This document shows positions 8,940-17,473 of a DNA stretch of 64,000 nt, piece by piece. Made by a program: the position numbers and the translations under genes. The notes below the pieces were generated by a model, which saw only the letters and a list, made by a program, of their open reading frames with translations, did not search any database and was not told the DNA's origin. Position 1 is the stretch's first letter. Every line of letters starts with the position of its first letter. The DNA comes from an uncultured Robinsoniella sp. (GTDB lineage: Bacteria; Bacillota; Clostridia; Lachnospirales; Lachnospiraceae), in the NCBI GenBank assembly GCA_900540475.1, contig UQGG01000012.1, positions 62,001 through 126,000 of the forward strand, written 5' to 3'.

Positions 8940-8968
8940 ATTATAATCCCCTTCTTTAAAATTAGCAA
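8940..8968 (-). promoter_or_regulatory. SigA-type promoter of sufCBDSU
   Basis: Minus strand: -35 TTGCTA (8963-8968), 17-bp spacer, perfect -10 TATAAT (8940-8945). Transcription would start near 8933 and run into the palindrome at 8904-8928. Confidence 0.75.
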
Positions 8969-9004
8969 TAGGCAACTTTTAAAATTTTTAGCTGTACAGC
9001 AAAA

Positions 9005-9050
9005 AGAGAACAGGAATGCCGGGATCTCTGATTCCCACTGCCTGTTCTCT
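9005..9050 (-). terminator. Intrinsic terminator of the GNAT gene
   Basis: Outer arms AGAGAACAGG (9005-9014) and CCTGTTCTCT (9041-9050) pair perfectly, with GGGA/TTCCC pairing inside. On the minus strand the stem is followed by TTTTTG. It insulates the suf promoter from the acetyltransferase gene. Confidence 0.8.
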
Positions 9051-9070
9051 CTTCTTTCCGCCACATCTAC

Positions 9071-9547
9071 CTAAAGTTTTAATAACATTAAATAATCTTC
9101 ATCTTTTTCTTCAATGATTTGGAATCCCGTTTTTCTATACATGCTCAAAGCATAGTTATCTTTTGCTACGCTCAGAGATGCCTGTGCATAACCGTCTTCT
9201 CTCAATAGCTGTATCATCGCTTCCATCAGTTTGGTTCCGATTCCTCTGCCCCTGAAATTTTCATTTATGGAAATGGCGAACTCCGGAGTGTCTGGGTCTA
9301 CATTTCCATACCCCGGATTGGGTTCTGCCAAAATTCTGGTCCATACAGCTCCAACAATTTCCCCATCCGCCTCTGCCACCAGGCACCGGTCATCCTTTTT
9401 TCCAAAATCCTCAATATAGTGGTACAAATCCTGCTGATAGATAACCTCTCTAGGCAGCTTTGGCTCCTGCTCCGGCTGAAAGACTGCATCATATAACATA
9501 TCTTCCAGAATTTTCGTTTCCTGTGGTTTGAGCTTTCGAATGATCAT
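9071..9547 (-). CDS. GNAT-family N-acetyltransferase
   Basis: 158 aa from ATG 9547, which has gggagg 6 nt upstream; the nine extra codons to 9574 lack a site. Acetyl-CoA binding motif A is NENFRGRGIGTKLMEAMIQLL, followed by ASLSVAKDNYALSMYRKTGFQII (motif B). The acceptor is unknown. Monocistronic: it has its own terminator, and the next gene upstream is 135 nt away. Confidence 0.85.
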   Translation of the reverse strand: MIIRKLKPQETKILEDMLYDAVFQPEQEPKLPREVIYQQDLYHYIEDFGKKDDRCLVAEADGEIVGAVWTRILAEPNPGYGNVDPDTPEFAISINENFRGRGIGTKLMEAMIQLLREDGYAQASLSVAKDNYALSMYRKTGFQIIEEKDEDYLMLLKL

Positions 9548-9682
9548 ACGGTTCCTCCCGACTGGTGCTGTCATAATTTTTATTTGCTTTTTCTTACCGG
9601 TATTATATCACTCCACATGTCCTTTGAATAGCAGAACTTATAAAGAATATACCTCAGGAATATACTCCTTTTCCAGAATCAT

Positions 9683-10666
9683 TTATAAACAAAATCTGTT
9701 TCTTTGGGGAAATATGCCAAACTGGCCGCCGGTATGTATGAACAGCACATTTCCCGTCAATAGCGGATTTCGTTTGTACAGTTCAGATACCACCCCGTAC
9801 ATGGCCTTTCCAGTATAGACAGGATCCAGCAGAATTCCCGTCTGAAGAGCCGTTTTGTGGATAAAATCCATCACCTGAGAAGAGGTAATACCATAGCCCT
9901 CACCCACATAGTCATACAATATCTGAATGCGGTCATAACTGATCCGGTTACGGCATCCTCCAATACGAAGCCCCTCTTCAATGATCCCGGCTATCTGCAT
10001 TTCGGCATCTGCATTTTTATCATAAATATTGAATCCTACGATCCTTTTCCGGCATCCATACAGTTCATTTGCGGCATAAAGTCCGGCATATGTCCCACCA
10101 GAGCCATCCGCCACACAAATCGTGTCAAAGGGCTCCCGCAGCAAACGTTCCTGCATCATAATTTCTTCGTATGCCTGAAAATACCCAAAGAATCCGATTC
10201 CGTTTGAGGCTCCTTCCGGAATGATATATGCCTGAATACCTCTGCGTGCATAGGAAGCCCTGATATCCTCCATATATTGTTGTCTGCGGCATTTGTAATC
10301 TTCTTCTGAAATAAACTGTACACTGGCACCAAAAAGCAGATCCAGAAAATAATTCCCATCCGGCTGCATATCACTGCCTTTCAAAACCAAATGTGCCTTT
10401 CTGGAAAATAATGCTGCAGCCGATGCTACTGCTCTGACATGGTTAGACTGGATCCCTCCGCAGGTAATAAATACCTCTGCCCCCTGATCCATCCCATGCT
10501 TTAACGCATACTCCAGCTTCCGTACCTTATTTCCACTTATCTCAAATCCGGTAAAATCATCCCTTTTTATAAAAAGTCTGGCGTTTTCCCTGCAATAATC
10601 CATCCCATCAAGAGACCATATTGGCGTGGGTAAATTGGCAAGCTCCAGTCTGTCCGGTTTTCTCAT
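9683..10666 (-). CDS. PLP-dependent D-cysteine desulfhydrase / ACC deaminase family enzyme
   Basis: 327 aa. Fold type II PLP enzyme: LPTPIW near the N-terminus, RDDFTGFEISGNKVRKLEY with the Schiff-base Lys47, TCGGIQSNHVRA, and a phosphate-binding loop VADGSGGTYAGL. Family members release sulfide, pyruvate and ammonia from D-cysteine, or open 1-aminocyclopropane-1-carboxylate; D-cysteine desulfhydrase is the common activity in gut anaerobes. The assignment between the two is by family only. It lies on the same strand as the suf cluster but is not in its operon, so any joint role in sulfur supply is speculative. Confidence 0.82.
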   Translation of the reverse strand: MRKPDRLELANLPTPIWSLDGMDYCRENARLFIKRDDFTGFEISGNKVRKLEYALKHGMDQGAEVFITCGGIQSNHVRAVASAAALFSRKAHLVLKGSDMQPDGNYFLDLLFGASVQFISEEDYKCRRQQYMEDIRASYARRGIQAYIIPEGASNGIGFFGYFQAYEEIMMQERLLREPFDTICVADGSGGTYAGLYAANELYGCRKRIVGFNIYDKNADAEMQIAGIIEEGLRIGGCRNRISYDRIQILYDYVGEGYGITSSQVMDFIHKTALQTGILLDPVYTGKAMYGVVSELYKRNPLLTGNVLFIHTGGQFGIFPQRNRFCL

Positions 10667-10922
10667 TCTGGCTGACCTCCAAATACGATTTATTTATCAT
10701 ATGCCCGCCTCACAGGGAATAGAATGCAGACTGCCAACCAAAATCCGGCATAAAAAAATTTTCTTAATTGTATATTGGATTAACATTTTTCCATGTATAA
10801 ATAACATTAAAACAGAAGAAATGATCAAACAAAACATTCAACATAATATTTTTTAATAATTGATTAATTAATCATTTCTTTTAATATAAATTCATGTTAC
10901 ATTTATAGGGGAGGGAAAAGTT

Positions 10923-11291
10923 ATGAGAATGAAACCATTGTTAATAAGGCCTGTTCTGCTGTTTATTATGATGGCCTTATTGTTGAAAACAGCTGTTATC
11001 CCTGTAACATACTGTTTTGCATCTCCAAAGTATTATATTATGAATATTACAGATCATCAAATTGATGACCAGGGCAATTGTATTATCCATGTAATTATTC
11101 GTAATTTGCAGTTTCCTGAGCAGATAAATAAAACTGCATCCAGTATCACTGCATGGCATCGGGTAATGAACAATGAACACTACCGTTACCGCACTTACAT
11201 TTATCTTTACCATGACGTATTTGAATTTCAGCGGCGAGAACCTTTTAAAATTATTTCGCAGGATATAAATTCAAAATTTACCCATATATAA
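10923..11291 (+). CDS. Small exported or membrane-anchored hypothetical protein
   Basis: 122 aa, not recognised. Residues about 6-31 form a long hydrophobic stretch (LLIRPVLLFIMMALLLKTAV), followed by a Cys- and Ser-containing boundary that could be a signal-peptide end. The rest is polar, rich in Tyr, His and Ile (RYRTYIYLYHDVFEF). A ggggaggg site lies upstream of the ATG, and the 5' region is very AT-rich. It stands alone on the plus strand between minus-strand genes, followed by the multi-hairpin element at 11332-11445. Codon use looks normal, but its reality rests mainly on the ribosome-binding site and the hydrophobic start. Confidence 0.55.
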   Translation: MRMKPLLIRPVLLFIMMALLLKTAVIPVTYCFASPKYYIMNITDHQIDDQGNCIIHVIIRNLQFPEQINKTASSITAWHRVMNNEHYRYRTYIYLYHDVFEFQRREPFKIISQDINSKFTHI

Positions 11292-11331
11292 TGTTTCAAA
11301 TCGTTGCACATTAAGCCTAAAAATTATGATA

Positions 11332-11445
11332 GAGTTATGTCATATTAGCTTAAGGCTAATATATTTCATAACTCATAGCCCAGTTCCCACAACTGGGCGA
11401 CCCGATATTTCAGACTCCGGATTAAATATAGTCCGGAGTCCTTTT
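11332..11445 (+). ncRNA. Multi-hairpin RNA element ending in a terminator
   Basis: Seen on the plus strand: a closing stem GAGTTATG (11332-11339) with CATAACTC (11367-11374) enclosing a perfect 8-bp hairpin ATATTAGC/GCTAATAT; then GCCCAGTT-CCCAC-AACTGGGC (11378-11398); then GACTCCGGA/TCCGGAGTC followed by CTTTTT (11413-11445). It matches no riboswitch class I recognise. It may be a structured 3' UTR of the gene at 10923-11291 or a separate small RNA. A weak -35/-10 pair (TTGCAC 11304, TATGAT 11325) has only a 15-bp spacer. No plus-strand gene follows that it could control. Confidence 0.5.
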
Positions 11446-11607
11446 TATATCATTTATATACCTCCTGCATACTGTACGGGTTTGCGGTACTGCACCAATA
11501 AAAGCGCAAAAAAAGACCCACTTTTTTATCATAAAGATCTCTTCTACATTTTTCATCTTTTATAATATAGTATTTACAATTATCTAAAATTTAACATTTA
11601 TATATAA

Positions 11608-11659
11608 AAGCCTTTACAAACAGGCAATTCATCTTCATGATTACTGTTTGTAAAGGCTT
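11608..11659 (-). terminator. Terminator of the rhodanese-TtcA gene
   Basis: A perfect 16-bp stem AAGCCTTTACAAACAG / CTGTTTGTAAAGGCTT with a 20-nt loop. On the minus strand it is followed by TTTTATAT. On the plus strand it is followed by a T-rich stretch too, so it may work in both directions. Confidence 0.8.
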
Positions 11660-11665
11660 CTTTCT

Positions 11666-12805
11666 TTAATAATTTTCAAGGAAATTGTATTTCTTTTTAT
11701 CTTTTTTGTACCCAATCACTTTTGCCATGTTCACATTTTCAACACTTCTAAAAATATTTTTTTCAATAATCTCATCTTTCTGTCTGAACTGCTGAATGAG
11801 TTCTTTCATTTCATCCCGCTTCGAGCCCTTTGCCCCGCCGCAGCTTGCACAATTTTCCGTAAATCTGCAGGCGCATTGGATAAAATGCAAATCATTAGAA
11901 TCCCTCCATGCCTTGATCGCTGCCTCTTTTACCAGATATAAAGGCCGTATTAACTCCATACCTTCGAAATTGGTGCTGTGCAGCTTTGGCATCATGGTCT
12001 CAATCTGACCATTGTACATCATGCCCATCAATATAGTCTCAATTACATCATCATAATGGTGTCCCAATGCAATTTTATTGCATCCAAGTTCTTTTGCCTT
12101 CGCGTACAGATAACCCCTTCTCATGCGGGCACACAAATAGCAGGGACTGTCATCCACTCCCGCTACAATATCAAAAATCTCCGTCCGGAACACCTTAATT
12201 GGTATCCCAAGCAGCTTGGCATTATTTTCAATAATCGTCCAATTCTCTTCATTATATCCAGGATTCATCACCAGGAATTCAACCTCAAAATTATTCCTGC
12301 CATGCTTTTTCAACTCCTGCATAAGCTTTGCCAGCATCATAGAGTCCTTGCCACCAGAAATACAAACTGCTATCTTATCACCATCCTGAATCAATTCATA
12401 TTCATTAATTCCTTTGGTAAACTGCCTCCATACTGTTTTCTTATACTTCTTAATGATACTTCGCTCAATATCTCCCCGGCGCTCTTTTATTTCATCTTCT
12501 TTTTGCACCAGTCTGCTTAAATTCAACCGAAGATAAGACCGGTAGCCGCCTTCTATATTAAATGCCTGATAGCCTGCGAGCTGCAATGCATCCACAACGT
12601 CTTTGCTTCGCTCTCCGGTATGGCAGAGAATATAAATTGGTTTTTCCTGATTCATATCCAACTGTGAAACTTGAAATCCATCCAGTGGGATATTAACTGC
12701 TCCCGGAATGGTTTCTTTTTCAAAATCATCCCTGCTTCTTATGTCAATAATTACACGGTCATTTTGATTAATTAATTCTAACTCTTCAATATTTATTGAT
12801 TCCAT
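11666..12805 (-). CDS. Rhodanese domain fused to TtcA-like PP-loop ATPase
   Basis: 379 aa from ATG 12805; the alternative ATG at 12814 touches the aagg site, while 12805 is 9 nt from it. Residues about 1-97 are a rhodanese with active-site Cys61 in CHTGERS. Residues about 125-350 are a PP-loop ATPase: SGGKDS at 150-155, CYLC at 222-225, and a later Cys cluster QCACRFTENCASCGG. This is the organisation of TtcA/TtuA tRNA-thiolation enzymes, which adenylate a tRNA base and insert sulfur, often with a 4Fe-4S cluster. The fused rhodanese would supply persulfide sulfur in cis (inference). Last 30 residues are Lys-rich. The tRNA substrate is not known from sequence. Confidence 0.85.
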   Translation of the reverse strand: MESINIEELELINQNDRVIIDIRSRDDFEKETIPGAVNIPLDGFQVSQLDMNQEKPIYILCHTGERSKDVVDALQLAGYQAFNIEGGYRSYLRLNLSRLVQKEDEIKERRGDIERSIIKKYKKTVWRQFTKGINEYELIQDGDKIAVCISGGKDSMMLAKLMQELKKHGRNNFEVEFLVMNPGYNEENWTIIENNAKLLGIPIKVFRTEIFDIVAGVDDSPCYLCARMRRGYLYAKAKELGCNKIALGHHYDDVIETILMGMMYNGQIETMMPKLHSTNFEGMELIRPLYLVKEAAIKAWRDSNDLHFIQCACRFTENCASCGGAKGSKRDEMKELIQQFRQKDEIIEKNIFRSVENVNMAKVIGYKKDKKKYNFLENY

Positions 12806-12920
12806 GCTGTTCATCCTTAACTGTACCTTTTATGTTTGCTTCTTGAATTGCTCTATCAATCTTTGCTAAAAAGGCCGCTTATTTGAATTGTTATTTCCTA
12901 TTAAAACACTAGGATAACAT

Positions 12921-12949
12921 ATTATACACTTCATTGAGGTTGTTGTCAA
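12921..12949 (-). promoter_or_regulatory. SigA-type promoter of the rhodanese-TtcA gene
   Basis: Consensus promoter on the minus strand: -35 TTGACA (12944-12949), 17-bp spacer, -10 TATAAT (12921-12926). The leader to ATG 12805 is about 110 nt and shows no riboswitch fold that I recognise. Confidence 0.85.
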
Positions 12950-13040
12950 TTTGTAACATGTATTTGGCTTTCTGTCGGCTTTCTGTTTAACATACATTTG
13001 ATTTACGGCTCTTTCGCTTATTATTTATTGCTTTGATAAA

Positions 13041-14132
13041 TCACTCAAATAATTTATTAACTGGATTTTCTTTTCCCCGTTGTCTTTTAAGCAGTATCCG
13101 CCCTTTACATGTCTCCATATCCTTGCTCCAGCTGCATTCCCTGCAATGCAGGCATTTACCGGTATCCCGTCCTTCCAACGCATCATTTGCCCAGCTGGGA
13201 TTCACCATAATTCCTCTCGCAATGTCCACCAAATCTACATTGGTTTTCTGAAGTACTTCCTCTGCCATTTCAGGACTCATAATACTGTTAACTGCAAACA
13301 CAGGAACCGATACTACCTTTTTTATTTCCTGTGCCGCATAAATACATGGCTGAAATAAAAAATCATCCGGTGCATACGGCTCATCTTCTCCAGTAAACCC
13401 ATAGGAAATATCCAGAAAATCAATTCCTTCCTTTTCAAGAATTTTTGCAAATTGCTGGGATGTGTTAAGATCCGGCTCAAATCCTCCCAGGCGGATACCC
13501 ACCAGGAACTCCTTCGGAACACAAGCTTTGACCGCCCTTAAAATCTCCACAGCAAACCTTTCCGGATATTTCCCGTACTCATCTTCTCTTTTATTTACCC
13601 TGCCATTAAAAAACTCACACATCAGATACTGATGGCAGCCGTGCAATTCCACCCCGTCATATCCCGCTTTATAAGCACGAACCGCAGCATCCACAAACTC
13701 TTGTCTGATCTGATGGATTTCCTCAATGGTAATTTCTCTTCCAATGTTTTGGCTTCCATTTTTCTGAAAGCAATAATTGCTGGGGCATAATAGCTCTTTT
13801 TCTACACCTGCAGCACCTGCATGATGTATCTGTATAACTATGGGACATCCTTCCTCATGCACAGCTTTCACAATACCAGAAAGTCCTTCTATCTGACCGT
13901 CTTCCCAGATTCCAAGCTGTCTCCTGGACAGGCGTCCCATTTTATCTACACAGGTTGCCTCCTGGATAATTAAACCGGTTCCTCCATTTGCTATATTCCT
14001 GTAATGTTCTATGTGTTGCTCCGTAACAGAACCATCTTCCCTTCCGGCGCTGTAACATACTACTGGTGGAAAACAAATTCGGTTTTTGATATTCAGATTT
14101 TTGATTTGAAAAGGTTGGAATAATAAATCCAC
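13041..14132 (-). CDS. NADH:flavin oxidoreductase, Old Yellow Enzyme type
   Basis: 363 aa. TIM-barrel flavoenzyme: N-terminal LFQPFQIKNLNIKNRICFPP, IQIHHAGAAG, GYDGVELHGCHQYLMCEFFNGRVNKREDEYG (active-site region), and FMN-phosphate-binding LVDIARGIMVNPSWAND. A C-terminal CLHCRECSW motif with a further Cys may bind an Fe-S cluster, as in 2,4-dienoyl-CoA reductase-like members, but the large second NAD-binding domain of those enzymes is absent. Likely reduces an enone or similar substrate. It is 42 nt upstream of nothing on the same strand except the HNH gene, which ends at 14175; no operon partner is evident. Confidence 0.88.
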   Translation of the reverse strand: MDLLFQPFQIKNLNIKNRICFPPVVCYSAGREDGSVTEQHIEHYRNIANGGTGLIIQEATCVDKMGRLSRRQLGIWEDGQIEGLSGIVKAVHEEGCPIVIQIHHAGAAGVEKELLCPSNYCFQKNGSQNIGREITIEEIHQIRQEFVDAAVRAYKAGYDGVELHGCHQYLMCEFFNGRVNKREDEYGKYPERFAVEILRAVKACVPKEFLVGIRLGGFEPDLNTSQQFAKILEKEGIDFLDISYGFTGEDEPYAPDDFLFQPCIYAAQEIKKVVSVPVFAVNSIMSPEMAEEVLQKTNVDLVDIARGIMVNPSWANDALEGRDTGKCLHCRECSWSKDMETCKGRILLKRQRGKENPVNKLFE

Positions 14133-14174
14133 ACTGCCACCTCTGCTTTCATTATAATTTTCAAGATAACTTCA

Positions 14175-15326
14175 TTATAGATTGTACCACCAGATTCCAT
14201 AGCCCTGGTTATTGGCAATCTGATACAGTGGCTCGATTGTCTGTCTAAGGGAGGTTACAAAAGCATCACGTCCCCTTTCGGTATTATCGATATGACGTAT
14301 ATCACGGTTAATCGTTAGAAACTGATCCATCGTCTTTTTGTTGATCCTCGGAATCATTTTTGCAGCCTGAAAAGCCTGAAACTGATATTGACAGAAGTCT
14401 TTGAGATATCGATCTAAGTCCGGAAGTTTATTTCCCTTTTGGCTGTTTACATTTTTAAACGCCGGATATAAATTCCATATTTCATTATGTAAAACAAAGC
14501 TCCATGGTATAAAATGGTCGATGCTGATGGTCCCAAACCGCTCCAAATTTTCTGTTGTAAATTGTTGTCCGGTGTATAAATCCGGCAAATGTTCACTTGC
14601 CTGTACCAGCTCCCAATACTTAGACGCTTCAGCCAGTTTCCTTTGTACAGGAGGGAATATTTTAAAAGGGATTGCCGGAACATTCAAATTCCGTGCCTGA
14701 ATATATTCAATCAATTTGTAATGCATCCACCCTTCAATTACTGCTGCATTCGTTTTGATATAATCAACCCATCTTTTGGAAACCGTAAGTGTTCCATTCA
14801 TCCGATCCATAACGTATAATGCATGATTGTGGTCATTCTTGTTATACTTCTCAATCAGTCCATTAACATCTTTATCTTTAAATGTATGATCCGTTTTCTT
14901 TTCAAATTCAATTTCCCTTTGGTAAAAAGGACGGATTAGCCGATAAGGCACCATATTCGTAAAATCTTTTACCTTTTTTAATAAGAGCTTATCATCACAA
15001 CTATAAACAAATTCTACTATTTTTTCTTCCTGTTCTTCTCTGGGAATCTTTAGCTCTTTGTGAATATACCAAATAGCATCCGCCAGCTTATCGGAATGTC
15101 CAAGACTTAGATTAAAGTACACTACCGGATACCATGCAGCAGCAATCATTCTGGCTACCAGTCTTTTGTATTCCAGAATTCTTTTCCCTTTTCGTATTTC
15201 TGTAAATATTCCTTTAAACCAATATAACTTATAACTGGAAGAGAACTTATCCAGCATACTTTCCAGGTAGCCGGATTCCACGGTATCAGATGCAGGGAGC
15301 GTTTGAGGTAGGGGTGGAGTGGACAT
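14175..15326 (-). CDS. HNH-endonuclease-domain protein
   Basis: 383 aa from ATG 15326. The C-terminal third carries an HNH-type motif: IDHFIPWSFVLHNEIWNLYP at about 269-288, followed by NSQKGNKLPD; Asp270-His271 and the later Asn/Lys residues are the likely metal and catalytic positions. The first 250 residues have no domain I recognise but are rich in aromatic residues (AAAWYPVVYFNLSLGHSDKL). It forms the left border of an AT-rich defence and decay region, so a role in defence or in a mobile element is plausible but inferred. The frame is open to 15434, but that segment overlaps a Nudix remnant in another frame, and the Met at 15326 is preferred. Confidence 0.72.
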   Translation of the reverse strand: MSTPPLPQTLPASDTVESGYLESMLDKFSSSYKLYWFKGIFTEIRKGKRILEYKRLVARMIAAAWYPVVYFNLSLGHSDKLADAIWYIHKELKIPREEQEEKIVEFVYSCDDKLLLKKVKDFTNMVPYRLIRPFYQREIEFEKKTDHTFKDKDVNGLIEKYNKNDHNHALYVMDRMNGTLTVSKRWVDYIKTNAAVIEGWMHYKLIEYIQARNLNVPAIPFKIFPPVQRKLAEASKYWELVQASEHLPDLYTGQQFTTENLERFGTISIDHFIPWSFVLHNEIWNLYPAFKNVNSQKGNKLPDLDRYLKDFCQYQFQAFQAAKMIPRINKKTMDQFLTINRDIRHIDNTERGRDAFVTSLRQTIEPLYQIANNQGYGIWWYNL

Positions 15327-15382
15327 TGATATCACTTCTTTCTTTTGAAATTTATATAACAAGATACAACAAATAATATTAT

Positions 15383-15545
15383 CTACAGCATATTTTTTAA
15401 AATAGGAATCAGCTCCATATCCGCTGGAAGCCAATCTACATTATCTAGTTCTTCTTTGGTTAACCATTTCGCAGCTTCATGCTCCAACAAGGTAAATGCG
15501 CCCATCTTTATTTCACAAAGGAAACAACTATTTTCTGAATCGATT
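15383..15545 (-). pseudogene. Remnant of a Nudix (MutT-like) hydrolase, C-terminal part
   Basis: Minus-strand translation ending at 15383 reads CFLCEI, then LLEHEAAKWLTKEEL and DNVDWLPADMELIPILKN. This is the standard C-terminal part of MutT-type 8-oxo-dGTP diphosphatases. The Nudix box itself is missing, and upstream coding traces (around 15550-15620) are in a different frame with stops. It shows that a housekeeping-like gene was disrupted at the edge of the island. Confidence 0.65.
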
Positions 15546-15876
15546 GATAGGGAAAAGTCAGATTTTCTTCTGTTGAAATAGACTTAGCTTCTATCAGAAT
15601 ATCCTCTTTTGAAACAAATACTCTATGGCATAATTCACCAAGGCCTTGTCTTCTAATATGTTATCATTTCCTATTCCTCCAAAAGGCTCCAGAAGGTTAC
15701 CCAAATTTTGCCATAGATTCAAAACCGCTTTTAAATTCTATCCGCCAGTAGTAATGTTACATCTGCAACACTAATAGGGATACAATTAATGCTTTAATCA
15801 TTTGCCAAAATTTTGTATTAAATTTATATATATTTTAAATCTTGCAATAGTATGTTTCATATTACTATATGACATC
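15546..15876. other. Gene-free decayed stretch
   Basis: AT-rich sequence with only short frames. Part (15550-15620) may be the disrupted middle of the Nudix gene. The rest shows no gene, repeat or hairpin I can support. Confidence 0.5.
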
Positions 15877-16323
15877 CTACTCAAGGTACACATCATTTTC
15901 AATTTTTTGAGAAAAAATAATTTCTTCAATGACTTTGATACAATCATCAGTATTTTTTTTAATTTCGTTACCCCAAAATCGAACCACTTTCCATCCTAAA
16001 TAAAATAGCTGCTTATTAATATATTCATCTCGTTCTCGATTCTTGGCTATTTTATTTATCCAATAATCGCTATTATTTGATTTTTGCAACCTAATTTTTA
16101 AGTCATCCCAATCCTTTCCATGAAAAAATTCACTATCACAAAAGATAGCTAATTTATATTTTGTCAAAACGATATCTGGTTTCCCAGGAAGTATAGAGTA
16201 ATTTTTCCTATATCTGTACCCCCTCTTCCATAAAGCTCTTCTTAATTTTATTTCAATTTCTGTATCTTTACTACGGATATTCTTCATATTTTTATGACGC
16301 TGTACTTTTGTAAGATTATCCAT
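15877..16323 (-). CDS. vsr: Very short patch repair endonuclease
   Basis: 148 aa, usual length. Vsr motifs: RSKDTEIEIKLRRALWKRGYRYRKN, LPGKPDIVLTKYKLAIF and CDSEFFHGKDWDDLK (the metal-binding Asp and the conserved FFHG region), then WVRFWG-like KVVRFWGNEI. Vsr nicks next to T:G mismatches that arise when 5-methylcytosine deaminates, and its genes travel with m5C restriction-modification systems. This fits the intact m5C methyltransferase 1.1 kb away. It is on the minus strand, separated from that gene by a RhuM remnant. Confidence 0.92.
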   Translation of the reverse strand: MDNLTKVQRHKNMKNIRSKDTEIEIKLRRALWKRGYRYRKNYSILPGKPDIVLTKYKLAIFCDSEFFHGKDWDDLKIRLQKSNNSDYWINKIAKNRERDEYINKQLFYLGWKVVRFWGNEIKKNTDDCIKVIEEIIFSQKIENDVYLE

Positions 16324-16441
16324 CTAACCAACTCCATTTAATTTAAGAATAATATATCTATATGACTTTTAACTACTTGTTGCCAATTAGCACTTAATAG
16401 TTATCAGGATAAAAGCATATAATTATTATATAACGTCAAGG

Positions 16442-16900
16442 CTATTCACCAGATAAAGTCATAAGTCCCTTGAAATCTTTCTCTGCATCTGCACGATGGT
16501 TGATCACTTCTGCAGCCGTTTCTCCAGAAACCGCATTATGAATTTTATTCTGTACTCATTTAAAAAATTGAATTGAAACTGCCACTGTAGGGTTATAGTC
16601 AACTCTGGTCGCATTGATTTCCAACACCTAACGATAGAACACCTTTTCAGATGCCCGAATGTCACGAATTCTTTCAAGCAGTTCCTTAAAATATCCACCA
16701 CCGCCCAGTTCTATCTATCGGTCATGATCCATCGCAAAACTTTTTTGATGTATTCCTTTATTATGTTCGTTGCCCATTTACGGAATTGAACACCACGCTG
16801 TGATTTCACACGGTAGCCAACAGAAATAATTACGTCAAGATTATAGTACTCTATAACTCTTGTCAGTCTGGTAGATAATTATTTCTCCACGGTCATCCAT
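16442..16900 (-). pseudogene. Degenerate RhuM-family gene
   Basis: Translating the minus strand in pieces gives GEIIIYQTDKS, then YNLDVIISVGYRVKSQRG, VQFRKWATNIIKEYIKK, LGGGGYFKELLERIRDIRAS and TAAEVINHRADAEKDFKGL. These are successive parts of RhuM (virulence/cell filamentation Fic-neighbour) proteins. They are interrupted by at least three in-frame stops and one frameshift, and the segment between the N-terminus and YNLDV is deleted. RhuM genes are common in genomic islands and next to restriction systems. The gene is dead. Confidence 0.75.
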
Positions 16901-17395
16901 TGTCGTCCTACAATTCTATTTTTTACGGCATTTTAAATATATTGTAAGCAATTATGATTACTTCGTCTACCGTTACCTACGAGTAGAATTATTAGCTCTT
17001 TAATTGCAGATATATTCTCTTGAGACGCTTGCTAAAAGCTCTGAGTTGCCTTAAGTGATAAATCATCTGTATCAGAAAGAACAGGCTTATATTTATCTGT
17101 CTTAGACACGTAATACATAGATTGTATTTTCACACTATCAATCACAACAGTCTTTGCCTGCGGTTTTAAATCCGTTGGTTTCTATGAATTACTGGGTATT
17201 AAATTTAAAAACCTATCCTTTAGAATCATAACATTTTCAATCCACAATAGCTTGTAAAATGATAGTTCTTTTCATATGCCATAATTCTTTATTCCTCACT
17301 TTATCTAGTATTAGCTCTAATTATAGCGCAATTTGAGATAAATCTCAAAAGCTTTTTACGCTTATTTTTACTTACTTAATTAATTAAAATTTTTA
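16901..17395. other. Decayed region without an intact gene
   Basis: On the minus strand there are coding-like fragments (for example KTVVIDSVKIQSMYYVSKT and KYKPVLSDTDDLSLKAT between about 17020 and 17200), broken by stops. I do not recognise the family. The stretch looks like another eroded island gene. Confidence 0.4.
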
Positions 17396-17424
17396 TTGAC
17401 ATCAAAATGATACCATGCTACAAT
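17396..17424 (+). promoter_or_regulatory. SigA-type promoter of the live m5C methyltransferase
   Basis: -35 TTGACA (17396-17401), 17-bp spacer, -10 TACAAT (17419-17424). The expected start site is within or just before the GCGGC-containing element at 17435-17450. Confidence 0.8.
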
Positions 17425-17434
17425 ACCCTAAATC

Positions 17435-17450
17435 GCGGCGTGCCGCAATA
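17435..17450 (+). promoter_or_regulatory. Operator-like element with inverted GCSGC sites
   Basis: GCGGCGTGCCGCAATA. The core GCGGC-GT-GCCGC is an inverted repeat, and each arm reads GCSGC. It lies 10 bp downstream of the -10 box, where a bound protein would block initiation. Nearly the same element stands at the same place before the dead methyltransferase gene (24524-24539, minus strand). Autoregulation by a C5-methyltransferase binding its own recognition sequence is known for other systems; here it is inferred. Confidence 0.6.
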
Positions 17451-17473
17451 ATTAGAAAGGATGTTGTAACACT

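Noticed and set aside
8874..8975. Upstream extension of the sufC frame by 34 codons.
   Set aside because: It overlaps the promoter and the palindrome, and the aggagg-preceded ATG at 8873 matches the usual SufC start.
11332..11445. Considered as a known riboswitch (purine, SAM, preQ1, c-di-GMP, guanidine, ZTP).
   Set aside because: None of the conserved core sequences of these classes were found, and no gene follows on that strand.
16504..16701. A 65-codon minus-strand frame as a gene.
   Set aside because: It is an out-of-frame reading of the RhuM remnant.
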